This document shows positions 1-5,275 of a stretch of 5,577 nucleotides of DNA, piece after piece. The position numbers were made by a program, and so were the translations under genes. The stretch is from DASPTB01 sp035623615. Lineage in GTDB: Bacteria; Actinomycetota; UBA4738. Within the stretch, counting starts at the first letter, position 1. The number at the start of each line of letters is the position of its first letter. The stretch lies in the NCBI GenBank assembly GCA_035623615.1, contig DASPTB010000081.1, positions 1 to 5,577 of the forward strand, written 5' to 3'. Below the pieces are notes generated by a model. The model was not told the origin of the DNA and did not search any database. It saw only the letters and a list, made by a program, of their open reading frames with translations.

Positions 1-654
1 GACGCTCACGGCGACGGCGGTGAATCCGGGCTCGACCACCGCCGGCGCGACGATCGACCCGTTCGCCGGCGTGAACGTGCAGGCGGGCGTCATCTGCGAC
101 GAGCCGGCCGGCCGGTACCAGACCTCGTAGACATGGCCGGCAGGCGCATCGGCGAACCCCGTCCCCGAGACGAGCGCCGCCTTCTCGCCGGGACGGTAGT
201 AGACCGTGAGCTTCGTCGAGCCCTTCGACATCGTCGCCGTGTGGACGTTCCCTTCCCGGGTGAACGCGTCGACCATCTGCTGTCCGCCGGCGGGGCGGAT
301 CGAGTACCCGACCACGCCGGCGACGAGCAGGCAGGCGGCGGCGCCGATCGCCACGGCGAGCACCCGCCACGCGCGCCGCCGCCCCCCGAGCGGCACGACC
401 GTCCGCCGCGATCCCGCGCGCGCGGCCGCGACGAGGCGTTCCTCGGCCGCGTCGTCCACCGGCAACGGATCGAGCGACATGCCGATCGACGCGGCCACGT
501 CAGCGTATGCGCCGCGGAGCCGGGCGCACTCGGGGCACGCCGGATCATGGTCCTGGAGCAGGTGCTCGAGCTCCCGCTTCCCCTGCTCGTCCAGGCCGTC
601 GAGCGCGTCGGCGGCGAGCAGTTCCTCGATCCTCTCGTGCGCCACGCCGTTCAC
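1..654 (-). CDS. RskA-type anti-sigma factor (partial, C-terminus cut by window edge)
   Basis: Predicted membrane-bound anti-sigma factor that holds the adjacent ECF sigma factor inactive. Reading the minus strand from GTG at 654 gives 218 codons open to base 1, with no stop in the window. Residues about 1-60 form a cytoplasmic zinc-type anti-sigma domain with the motif H36-x3-C40-x2-C43. An Arg-rich linker (GGRRRARWR, about 88-97) is followed by one membrane helix at about 98-118. The extracytoplasmic part (about 119-218) resembles the RskA C-terminal domain, including AGHVYEVWYRP and, at the very edge, PGFTAVAVSV, which in this family lies near the protein end; probably only some 15-30 residues are missing. 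The GTG start overlaps the sigma stop as GTGA, implying translational coupling. The GTG at 645 is an alternative start. Family assignment is from remembered motifs, not a search. In RskA relatives, regulated proteolysis or a redox cue releases the sigma factor; which applies here is not visible. Confidence 0.9.
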   Translation of the reverse strand, partial: MNGVAHERIEELLAADALDGLDEQGKRELEHLLQDHDPACPECARLRGAYADVAASIGMSLDPLPVDDAAEERLVAAARAGSRRTVVPLGGRRRAWRVLAVAIGAAACLLVAGVVGYSIRPAGGQQMVDAFTREGNVHTATMSKGSTKLTVYYRPGEKAALVSGTGFADAPAGHVYEVWYRPAGSSQMTPACTFTPANGSIVAPAVVEPGFTAVAVSV

Positions 655-1310
655 GGATCGACCCCCAGCTCCTTGCGCAGCCGCCGCATGCCGAGCAGCG
701 TCCGGCTCTTCACCGTCCCCAGCGGCACGCCCGTCTGCTGGGCGATCGCCGACTGGGTCCGCCCTTCGAAGTACATCTGTTCGAGCACCGCCCGCTGCTC
801 GGGGGGAAGCTGCTCGAGCGCGCGCCGGACCGTGCGCCGTTGCTCCGCGAGCTCGTCGCCCGCGACGACCGCGTCGGCGATGTCGTCGGCCTCGGGAATG
901 CGGAGCGTCTCCTCCTCCGCGGTGCGGCGGCGGATCGCCTCCTCGCGGCGCACCGCGTCGACGGCGCGGTTGTGCACGGCCGTGAACACCCACCCCCGGA
1001 GGCTTCCCAGCTCCTTTCGGTAGTTCGTCGCGTGCTGCCACACCGACAGGAACGCCTCCTGTACGACCTCGTCCGCGAGCGTGGACGAACCGACGATGCG
1101 CTGCGCGACGGCCTTCGCCGACGGACCGTACGCGCGGAACAGCTCGCGGAGCGCCTGCTCGTCGCCCGACGCGAGCCGCGCCGCGAGCTCCTCGTCGTGC
1201 GCCGCCACGCTACGGATGAGGACCTCCACGACACGCACACGCCCCACCGGTGCCTCCGGCCGGACGAGGACGACCGCAGACAGACCCCCGCCGCACCCGC
1301 TCATCGTCAT
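651..1310 (-). CDS. ECF RNA polymerase sigma factor, SigK-like
   Basis: Alternative sigma factor of the extracytoplasmic-function class, which directs RNA polymerase to a small regulon. In the 219-aa reading, sigma region 2 spans about 57-124 (core ADEVVQEAFLSVWQ, then SLRGWVFTAVHNRAVDAVRR). Region 4 spans about 158-211, with helix-turn-helix residues about 183-205 (GRTQSAIAQQTGVPLGTVKS). The pairing with a downstream RskA-type anti-sigma gene supports a SigK-like subgroup. The start is uncertain. ATG 1310 and ATG 1304 lack a visible ribosome binding site, and the first ~34 residues are not family-like; recognisable homology begins near HDEELAARLASGDE. In-frame GTG codons at 1238, 1229 and 1208 are plausible starts. 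GTG 1208 has GGAGG upstream at 1227-1223, but with a long 14-nt gap. The longest form is given. The gene is divergent from the Tat/DUF4331 genes, its likely targets by inference. Confidence 0.93.
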   Translation of the reverse strand: MTMSGCGGGLSAVVLVRPEAPVGRVRVVEVLIRSVAAHDEELAARLASGDEQALRELFRAYGPSAKAVAQRIVGSSTLADEVVQEAFLSVWQHATNYRKELGSLRGWVFTAVHNRAVDAVRREEAIRRRTAEEETLRIPEADDIADAVVAGDELAEQRRTVRRALEQLPPEQRAVLEQMYFEGRTQSAIAQQTGVPLGTVKSRTLLGMRRLRKELGVDP

Positions 1311-1499
1311 CGGATTCGCAGTGCGCGGGAAGCCGGATCGCCGGGGTCATGACGGATCCGATGGTACCGAAGACTCCTCGTGGCCTCGCCATGTCCATCC
1401 TCGAGGAGAAAGTTGCGCATCCGGTGATCCCAGCGGCGGGACGCTCCGAAGTCATGAACGACGCCGAAGAAGGACCGACGAGCGAAGGGGAGGTTCGCG
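1311..1499. promoter_or_regulatory. Divergent intergenic region, probable promoters for the sigma gene and the Tat/DUF4331 cassette
   Basis: This 189-bp gap lies between two gene sets that point away from each other, so it should hold both promoters. I see no convincing vegetative -35/-10 pair on either strand. CCATCC at 1395-1400 on the plus strand matches the -35 element known for mycobacterial SigK promoters, but no CCGAAT-like -10 follows at 16-17 nt. CCGAAG at 1446-1451 has the right flavour but lacks a matching -35. A 10-bp perfect palindrome (TCCTCGAGGA, 1398-1407) overlaps the CCATCC and could be an operator or chance. If the sigma gene starts at one of the internal GTGs, the region extends to about 1207-1237. 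Confidence 0.45.
1487..1493 (+). promoter_or_regulatory. Ribosome binding site of the Tat-signal protein gene
   Basis: GGGGAGG lies 6 nt before ATG 1500. This fixes the start of the small gene and places the Tat motif at the expected distance from the N-terminus. Confidence 0.75.
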
Positions 1500-1793
1500 A
1501 TGTCAGACGAGAAGATGTCGAAGGTCAGCCGGCGCTCATTCATGAAGCGGTCGGCAGTCGCCGGAGCGGGGGCGGCCGCGATCGCCGGTCTGGGAGGCGC
1601 GTCGGGTGCCGCGAAAGCGCTCGCCGCGCCGGGTCCGCGGTCCGAGCGCCCTGCAGCCGAGCCGTCGGGCGAGCCCGTCGTCGCGTACGTCCGGGCGGGA
1701 TCCTCGGGCGAGGTGACCGTCATGGTCGGTGAGCGCGAGGTGGTTCGTCGCGACCGCGAGCTCGTCCGGCGGATCCTCCGCGCGGCGCGCTAG
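1500..1793 (+). CDS. Small Tat-exported protein of unknown function
   Basis: A 97-aa protein with a textbook twin-arginine signal: SRRSFMK at residues 10-16, a small-residue hydrophobic stretch rich in Ala and Gly at about 18-40 (SAVAGAGAAAIAGLGGASGA), and a likely signal-peptidase site near ALA-AP (about 41-43). The mature part is only about 55 residues: a Pro/Glu/Arg-rich linker, then a compact segment with VVAYVRAGSSGEVTVMVGE and a basic, helical-looking end (RRDRELVRRILRAAR). It would be exported folded, possibly with a partner or cofactor. I know no function for it. A strong ribosome binding site sits 6 nt upstream. It precedes a DUF4331 gene by 90 bp, in the same reading frame, with no stop in between after its own TAG. 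That makes it a candidate partner or export escort of the DUF4331 protein; this is inference. Confidence 0.85.
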   Translation: MSDEKMSKVSRRSFMKRSAVAGAGAAAIAGLGGASGAAKALAAPGPRSERPAAEPSGEPVVAYVRAGSSGEVTVMVGEREVVRRDRELVRRILRAAR

Positions 1794-1873
1794 CCGACGC
1801 GCACGAGCGCTTCGCTGAGGCCGCGGGCGATCCGCCGGCCATTTCAAGCCGCACCAATCGTCTCGCATCCCAA

Positions 1874-1881
1874 GGGGGGAG
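1874..1881 (+). promoter_or_regulatory. Ribosome binding site of the DUF4331 gene, unusual G6 run
   Basis: GGGGGGAG ends only 2 nt before ATG 1884. The core G run is 4 nt away, closer than usual. No in-frame ATG, GTG or TTG lies between the TAG at 1791 and ATG 1884 (a single CTG occurs at 1815), so this site supports the ATG as the start. Confidence 0.6.
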
Positions 1882-1883
1882 TC

Positions 1884-3263
1884 ATGTCATCGCATCGCGA
1901 GGCACCAGGGATCTCGAAGGACCCCGTCGCCGACAACACCGACCTGTACGCGTTCGTGAGTCCGGACGACCCGAGCACCGTCACGATCCTCGCCAACTTC
2001 ATCCCGCTCGAGTATCCGCCGGGCGGCCCGAACTTCTTCGAGTTCGGCCACGACGTCTCCTATGCGATTCACATCAGCAACGACCAGCACCCCGACATGG
2101 ACATCACGTACCGGTTCCGGTTCACGACCAGACTCCGCGACCGGGACACGTTCCTGTACAACACCGGCCAGATCCTGGCGCTCGACAGCCCCAACTGGAA
2201 CCGCCGCCAGTTCTACTCGGTGTCGCGCGTCACCGGAGGCGGCGCGCCGGCCGTCCTCGCCGAGAACGTCCCCTGCCCGCCGTGCAACGTGGGCCCGAGG
2301 AGCATTCCCGACTACGCGTCGCTCGCGGACGCGGCGGTGACGACGCTCCCCACCGGCGAGGTCGTCTTCGCGGGACAGCGCAGCGAGGGGTTCTACGTCG
2401 ACCTCGGCTCGATCTTCGACCTCGGCGACCTGCGCCCGTTCCAAAACCTGCACCTGATCCCGACGCCCGCGACCGGCGGCGTCGACGGGACGCGCGCGAT
2501 GAGCGTGCACACGATCGCGATCAAGGTTCCGAAGAGGATGCTCACCCGCGACGGCTCGAACCCGACGGATCCGTCGGATCCGCGGTCGGTCGTCGGGGTG
2601 TGGGCGTCGGCCAGCCGCCGCCGCTCGATGGTGCGCGACGCCGACGGGGCGGTGGCCGAGGCTGGGCCGTGGGTGCAGGTCTCGCGGCTGGGGAACCCGT
2701 TGTTCAACGAGGTCGTCGTTCCGATGGCGAAGAAGGACGACTGGAACGCGCTCAAGCCGAGCGACGACGCGCGGTTCCTGCGCTACGTCCAGCAGCCCGA
2801 GCTCGCGAGGTTGCTGCCCGTGCTGTACCCGGGCGTGTTCCCGAACCTGGCGGGTCTGACGGCGGATCGCGCCGACCTCGTCGCGATCCTGCTGACCGGT
2901 CTCCCCTCCGGGATCGTTCCCGGGTTCCAGAACTTCACCGGGAACGCGCCGGCGGACATGCTCCGGCTGAACATGGCCATCCCGCTGGCGTCCGCCCCGA
3001 ACATCTACGGGATCCTGGGAGGCGACCTGGCCGGCTATCCCAACGGGCGCCGCGTGCAGGACGACGTCGTCGCCATCGAGCTGCGCGCGGTCGCCGGCGT
3101 CACGTACCCCCTGATCGATTCGAGCTACACGCCCGACGCCGCCGCGGGGCTCGTGACCGACGGAACGACGCCGGCGAGCAACCCGATCCCCTTCCTCTCG
3201 GCCTTCCCGTACCTCGGCGTGCCGGGCGACGGGTACGACCTCGTGCCCGCGCAGCCGTCGTGA
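1884..3263 (+). CDS. DUF4331 family protein
   Basis: A 459-aa member of the DUF4331 family, whose biochemical role is not established. Family hallmarks run almost the full length: SSHREAP at residues 2-8, ADNTDLYAFVSPDDP at 16-30, ITYRFRF near 74-80, a PPCNVGPRS segment at 132-140, and GQRSEGFYVDLGSIFDLGDLRPF in the middle, followed by NLHLIP. Later come FNEVVVPMAKKDDWN and a C-terminal segment ending in FPYLGVPGDGYD, also typical. Many relatives carry a signal peptide before SSHREAP; this one starts directly at the motif, so no secretion signal of its own is visible. C131 and C134 form a CPPC pair. The gene follows the Tat-signal mini-protein gene by 90 bp in the same frame, and its stop overlaps the next gene's GTG (GTGA), so the three genes probably form one operon. 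The ATG is supported by a close G-rich ribosome binding site. Confidence 0.93.
   Translation: MSSHREAPGISKDPVADNTDLYAFVSPDDPSTVTILANFIPLEYPPGGPNFFEFGHDVSYAIHISNDQHPDMDITYRFRFTTRLRDRDTFLYNTGQILALDSPNWNRRQFYSVSRVTGGGAPAVLAENVPCPPCNVGPRSIPDYASLADAAVTTLPTGEVVFAGQRSEGFYVDLGSIFDLGDLRPFQNLHLIPTPATGGVDGTRAMSVHTIAIKVPKRMLTRDGSNPTDPSDPRSVVGVWASASRRRSMVRDADGAVAEAGPWVQVSRLGNPLFNEVVVPMAKKDDWNALKPSDDARFLRYVQQPELARLLPVLYPGVFPNLAGLTADRADLVAILLTGLPSGIVPGFQNFTGNAPADMLRLNMAIPLASAPNIYGILGGDLAGYPNGRRVQDDVVAIELRAVAGVTYPLIDSSYTPDAAAGLVTDGTTPASNPIPFLSAFPYLGVPGDGYDLVPAQPS
2562..2577. repeat. 16-bp perfect palindrome inside the DUF4331 gene
   Basis: CCGACGGATCCGTCGG equals its own reverse complement, with its centre between 2569 and 2570. 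It encodes the PTDPSD stretch of the DUF4331 protein, where a GATCCG unit repeats through two Asp-Pro codon pairs, so protein sequence and GC bias may explain it. No functional claim is made. Confidence 0.4.
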
Positions 3264-3592
3264 GCCGGACACAGGGGGAGGAGGCCGGAGCGCGCGAGGG
3301 CGTGGTCCTCGACGTCGGGCTCGGGGAGGGAGCCGTCGTCGTGATCACGCCCCCCGCGCTCGCCGGGCGAGAGGTCGAGCTGAGCCGGCTCTGTGCTCCG
3401 GACCGCCGCGTACACGCCGTGGTGCACGAGCGGTTGACGGGACGAGCGCCGGTGCACGCGGCGGTGTTCGTCGATGTGACCGAGGGGGAGGTCGAACTCT
3501 GGACGGGCGGCCCGTCTCCGGCGGGCACGGCGAACGTTCGCAGCGGCGAGGTGGCGACCGTCGACCTGCGCGGCCGGGAGCCGGCGGGCTAG
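3260..3592 (+). CDS. Small conserved-type protein coupled to DUF4331 gene, function unknown
   Basis: A 110-aa protein read from GTG 3260, which overlaps the DUF4331 stop as GTGA. No good ribosome binding site is visible, which fits translational coupling. The predicted content is mostly beta strand: GVVLDVG-GAVVVITPPALAGREVELS (about 14-42), a VHAVVHERLTGRAPVHAAVF segment (51-70), then GEVELWTG and a closing SGEVATVDLR (95-104). This layout recalls small actinobacterial proteins with a GALVVYT...LAGREIEI...VHAAVF...YTLW pattern, some of them loosely labelled phospholipase in databases. I recognise the pattern from memory and do not endorse that function; no catalytic motif is visible. There is no signal peptide or membrane segment. 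It is probably the third gene of the Tat/DUF4331 operon and ends convergently against the minus-strand gene at 3589. Confidence 0.82.
   Translation: MSRTQGEEAGAREGVVLDVGLGEGAVVVITPPALAGREVELSRLCAPDRRVHAVVHERLTGRAPVHAAVFVDVTEGEVELWTGGPSPAGTANVRSGEVATVDLRGREPAG
3589..3592. other. Overlapping convergent stop codons (CTAG)
   Basis: The plus-strand gene stops with TAG at 3590-3592 and the minus-strand gene with TAG at 3591-3589. The palindrome CTAG therefore serves both stops. No room is left for a terminator between the genes, so transcripts from both sides should run into each other. Confidence 0.85.
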
Positions 3593-3807
3593 TGGAACCC
3601 CGGGCTCTCGAGCGCCCGGCGCGCGCGCCGTCGGGCGAGGACGGGGACGAACAGGTCGATCTTCGAGCCGTCGAAGGAGTGGAAAGAGTCGGCGACGACC
3701 CTCTCGACCTCTTGCGGCGCAACCTTTCCCGCCATCTCGGCGGTCAGGTCGGTGGTGATCCGGCGCTGCTCCTCGTCGAGTGATCGACGCACCTCGAACG
3801 CGTGCAT
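3589..3807 (-). CDS. Predicted three-helix-bundle small protein
   Basis: A 72-aa protein, mostly helical by composition. It resembles small actinobacterial proteins described as three-helix-bundle dimerisation domains: an acidic/basic first helix (DEEQRRITTDLTAEMAGKV, about 11-29), a PQEVERVVADSFHSF second helix (31-45), and SKIDLFVPVLARRRARRAL (48-66), where the I-x-x-FVPVL-x-x-R-A-R pattern is the recognisable part. Its role is unknown; dimerisation or partner binding is inferred from the family. ATG 3807 is chosen because GGGAGGG lies 9 nt upstream. An ATG at 3849 would add 14 residues but has no clear ribosome binding site. It lies downstream of the channel gene on the same strand, 167 bp away with a hairpin between, so it may have its own promoter. 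Its stop overlaps that of the convergent gene. Confidence 0.75.
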   Translation of the reverse strand: MHAFEVRRSLDEEQRRITTDLTAEMAGKVAPQEVERVVADSFHSFDGSKIDLFVPVLARRRARRALESPGFH

Positions 3808-3816
3808 GGGGGTGCA

Positions 3817-3823
3817 CCCTCCC
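3817..3823 (-). promoter_or_regulatory. Ribosome binding site deciding the start of the three-helix-bundle gene
   Basis: On the minus strand, GGGAGGG ends 9 nt before ATG 3807. The upstream in-frame ATG at 3849 has only GTTGGC before it, so 3807 is preferred. Confidence 0.6.
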
Positions 3824-3933
3824 AGGTCTCGAACGGTTCCGGTTTCCATGCCAACAAGTACCACATGGCGGCGGTTTCGGGCATCCCCCCAATGGTATGA
3901 GGCGGGGGTCCGATCGGCTCGATCCTTGGCCCG

Positions 3934-3951
3934 GCGGACGGCCCCGTCCGC
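3934..3951 (-). terminator. Possible hairpin terminator after the channel gene
   Basis: GCGGACGG and CCGTCCGC pair perfectly (8 bp with a 2-nt loop, or 7 bp with a 4-nt loop), beginning 23 nt after the channel stop codon. No T-run follows on the minus strand, so this is not a classical intrinsic terminator. Tail-less hairpins have been proposed to act in actinobacteria. It could also be a processing or attenuation structure before the next gene. Confidence 0.35.
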
Positions 3952-3974
3952 GGTCGGCCGAGCGACGCCTCGGC

Positions 3975-4700
3975 TCAGGTCGGCCCTGGACCTCCGGGCC
4001 TCTTCGGCTGCCACGCGTTGACGACCTTCGCGACCGCGCTGACCAAGAACAGCTGGCCGATGAGCATCTCGGCGACCGCGAAGGTCTGACCGGGGTTGTC
4101 GGCCGGGACCAGGTTGCCGTACCCGGTGGTCGTGAGCGTCGTGAAGCTGAAGAAGAGGTCCTGCGGGAAGTTCCCTTCCCCTTCCGTCCCGAAGAAGGCG
4201 CCCCCCTGCAGGTGTGCCATGGACTGGTAGACGAGGGCGAAGAACATGCCGATCAGCAGGTAGGCGGCGATGGCGCCCAGCACCGTCTCGAGGTCGACGA
4301 CCTTGCGGCTCACGAGGTGGCGCAGGATGGAGAGCGGCGCGACGAAATACAGGAGGCTCGCGAGGACCCATGCGGCGATGCCGACGCTCTCGCTGTCGGG
4401 ACGGAACAGGTGCAACACGGCGACCGCGGCCGAGAAGACCACCAGGACGCTTGCGATCAGCCGCAGCAGCCGGCGGGCGTGCGACGTCCTGAGCGAGACC
4501 CAGACGGTGACCATTTGGACCGCGAGGACGAGCGAGAGCGCCCAGGACTGGTCGAGCGTGATCGCGACCGCGTAGGCGGCGAAGATCAGCAGCAGCACGA
4601 ACCCGTAGCTGTCGGCGGACGAGAACGCGTGCAGGAGCTTGCGGCCCAAGTGGGGGCGGGGCCGCGTCTCGTCCGGCGCGCCTGGGGAGGAGGCCGTCAT
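3975..4700 (-). CDS. Potassium-channel-like ion channel protein
   Basis: A 241-aa integral membrane protein with a pore-loop ion-channel domain at the C-terminal half. Predicted helices lie at about 31-49, 54-70, 79-98, 105-125, 138-160 and 203-226. Between the last two lie a pore helix (DLFFSFTTLT, 181-190) and the selectivity filter T192-G193-Y194-G195-N196, matching the potassium signature TxGYG with Asn in place of the usual Asp. The first four helices resemble a six-helix channel layout, but helix 4 lacks the regular arginines of a voltage sensor. The cytoplasmic tail is about 15 residues, so there is no RCK gating domain. Expected role: passive potassium flow across the cytoplasmic membrane; gating unknown. 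ATG 4700 is preferred because GAGG (4713-4710) lies 9 nt upstream; ATG 4709 abuts that GAGG. Longer readings reach into the divergent promoter region. Confidence 0.9.
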   Translation of the reverse strand: MTASSPGAPDETRPRPHLGRKLLHAFSSADSYGFVLLLIFAAYAVAITLDQSWALSLVLAVQMVTVWVSLRTSHARRLLRLIASVLVVFSAAVAVLHLFRPDSESVGIAAWVLASLLYFVAPLSILRHLVSRKVVDLETVLGAIAAYLLIGMFFALVYQSMAHLQGGAFFGTEGEGNFPQDLFFSFTTLTTTGYGNLVPADNPGQTFAVAEMLIGQLFLVSAVAKVVNAWQPKRPGGPGPT

Positions 4701-4867
4701 CCGGGGCATCCTCGCACACCCGCTCGGGGCGTCACGGCAGGGCCGGTTGCCGGTCGCATTCGGTTCACATGGCGGTGATAGGGTCGCAAGTCGCGGCTCC
4801 GCGCGGGCCCAGAACCGTGCCGACGGCCGCGGCTCGACGGGTTGGTCTCGCGACAAAAGGGGGGAAG
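4701..4867. promoter_or_regulatory. Divergent intergenic region between channel and SCP2 genes
   Basis: This 167-bp gap should hold promoters for both directions. On the plus strand TAGGGT at 4779-4784 fits a TAnnnT -10 box, but the -35 position has no good TTGACA match; TTGCCG at 4747-4752 is too far upstream. That would give a 5' leader of roughly 75-80 nt for the SCP2 gene. AAAAGGGGGGAAG directly before ATG 4868 (4855-4867) is its ribosome binding site. No clear box was seen for the channel gene. Confidence 0.4.
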
Positions 4868-5275
4868 ATGCCACCAGCTTCCGCGACCCGGAGCAAGCGG
4901 ACGGCGGACGATCCGACGCAGGAGTTCTTCGGCGGCCTCGCCGCCCGCGGTCACGAGCCGCTCCTCGAAAGCGCCTCGGGATCGATCCGCTTCGACCTGA
5001 CCGACGGCAAGAGGGTCGATCACTGGGTGGTGAGGCTGAAGAAGGGCGCCGTCGCCGTCTCGCAGAAGGACGGGAGGGCGGACGCGACCGTGACCACCGA
5101 CCGGGCGTTCTTCGACCGCCTCACGCAAGGGCGGGAGAACGTGATGGCGGCGACGCTTCGCGGCGTGGTCAACGTGAAGGGCGACCTCGGTCTCATGCTG
5201 ACGTTCCAGCGGATCTTCCCGGGGCCGCCCGGGTCGCAGCGGCGCGCACGGACGGCGGCGAGGAGGTCGCGATGA
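4868..5275 (+). CDS. SCP2 sterol-binding domain protein
   Basis: A 135-aa single-domain protein of the SCP2 (sterol carrier protein 2) fold, a small lipid-binding alpha/beta domain. The domain covers about 17-118: an N-terminal helix (TQEFFGGLAARG), strands with GSIRFDLTDG and VDHWVVRLKKGAVAVS, then the family's ADATVTTDRAFFDRLTQGRENVMAATLRG stretch (71-99) and the typical VKGDLGLMLTFQRIFPGP (103-120). The tail is basic and disordered (SQRRARTAARRSR). There is no signal peptide, so it is cytoplasmic. The ligand is unknown; in bacteria these domains may bind lipids or simply serve as accessory proteins. ATG 4868 is chosen because an A4G6 purine run sits immediately upstream; the earlier in-frame ATG at 4769 would put 33 uncharacteristic residues in front. 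Its TGA overlaps the next gene's ATG (ATGA), implying coupling to a glycogen-debranching-type enzyme. Confidence 0.9.
   Translation: MPPASATRSKRTADDPTQEFFGGLAARGHEPLLESASGSIRFDLTDGKRVDHWVVRLKKGAVAVSQKDGRADATVTTDRAFFDRLTQGRENVMAATLRGVVNVKGDLGLMLTFQRIFPGPPGSQRRARTAARRSR
5261..5266 (+). promoter_or_regulatory. Ribosome binding site of the debranching-type enzyme gene
   Basis: A perfect AGGAGG lies inside the end of the SCP2 gene, 5 nt before ATG 5272. It fixes that start and shows that the overlap is an independently initiated start as well as a coupled one. Confidence 0.8.

Noticed and set aside
90..548. Arg/Ser/Pro-rich minus-strand frame of 152 codons
   Set aside because: It is an off-frame shadow of the anti-sigma gene, with low-complexity Arg-rich content typical of GC-rich wrong frames. 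The true frame starts with GTG at 654 and shows the zinc motif and membrane helix.
2562..2577. 16-bp palindrome as a regulatory operator
   Set aside because: It is inside a well-conserved coding stretch and follows from repeated Asp-Pro codons (GATCCG); no promoter lies nearby.
1887..3272. 461-codon minus-strand frame opposite the DUF4331 gene
   Set aside because: Long antisense frames are common opposite GC-biased genes. The product is an Arg/Val/Glu-rich string without family features, while the plus strand carries the complete DUF4331 motif set.
2282..3592. 436-codon plus-strand reading as one large gene
   Set aside because: Most of it is a wrong-frame, Arg-rich shadow of DUF4331. Only the part from GTG 3260 has sensible composition, and that is annotated as the 110-aa gene.
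3125..3892. 255-codon minus-strand frame beginning MGGCPKPPPCG
   Set aside because: Arg- and Pro-rich with no recognisable domain. It lies across two genes in other frames and has no ribosome binding site.
3589..4719. 376-codon minus-strand frame spanning the channel and the small gene
   Set aside because: Only its last 72-86 codons look like protein (the three-helix-bundle gene). The rest is an out-of-frame shadow of the channel gene with no membrane helices.
4747..4784. TTGCCG ... TAGGGT as a full -35/-10 promoter
   Set aside because: The spacing is 26 nt, well beyond the usual 16-19. Only TAGGGT is kept as a weak -10 candidate.
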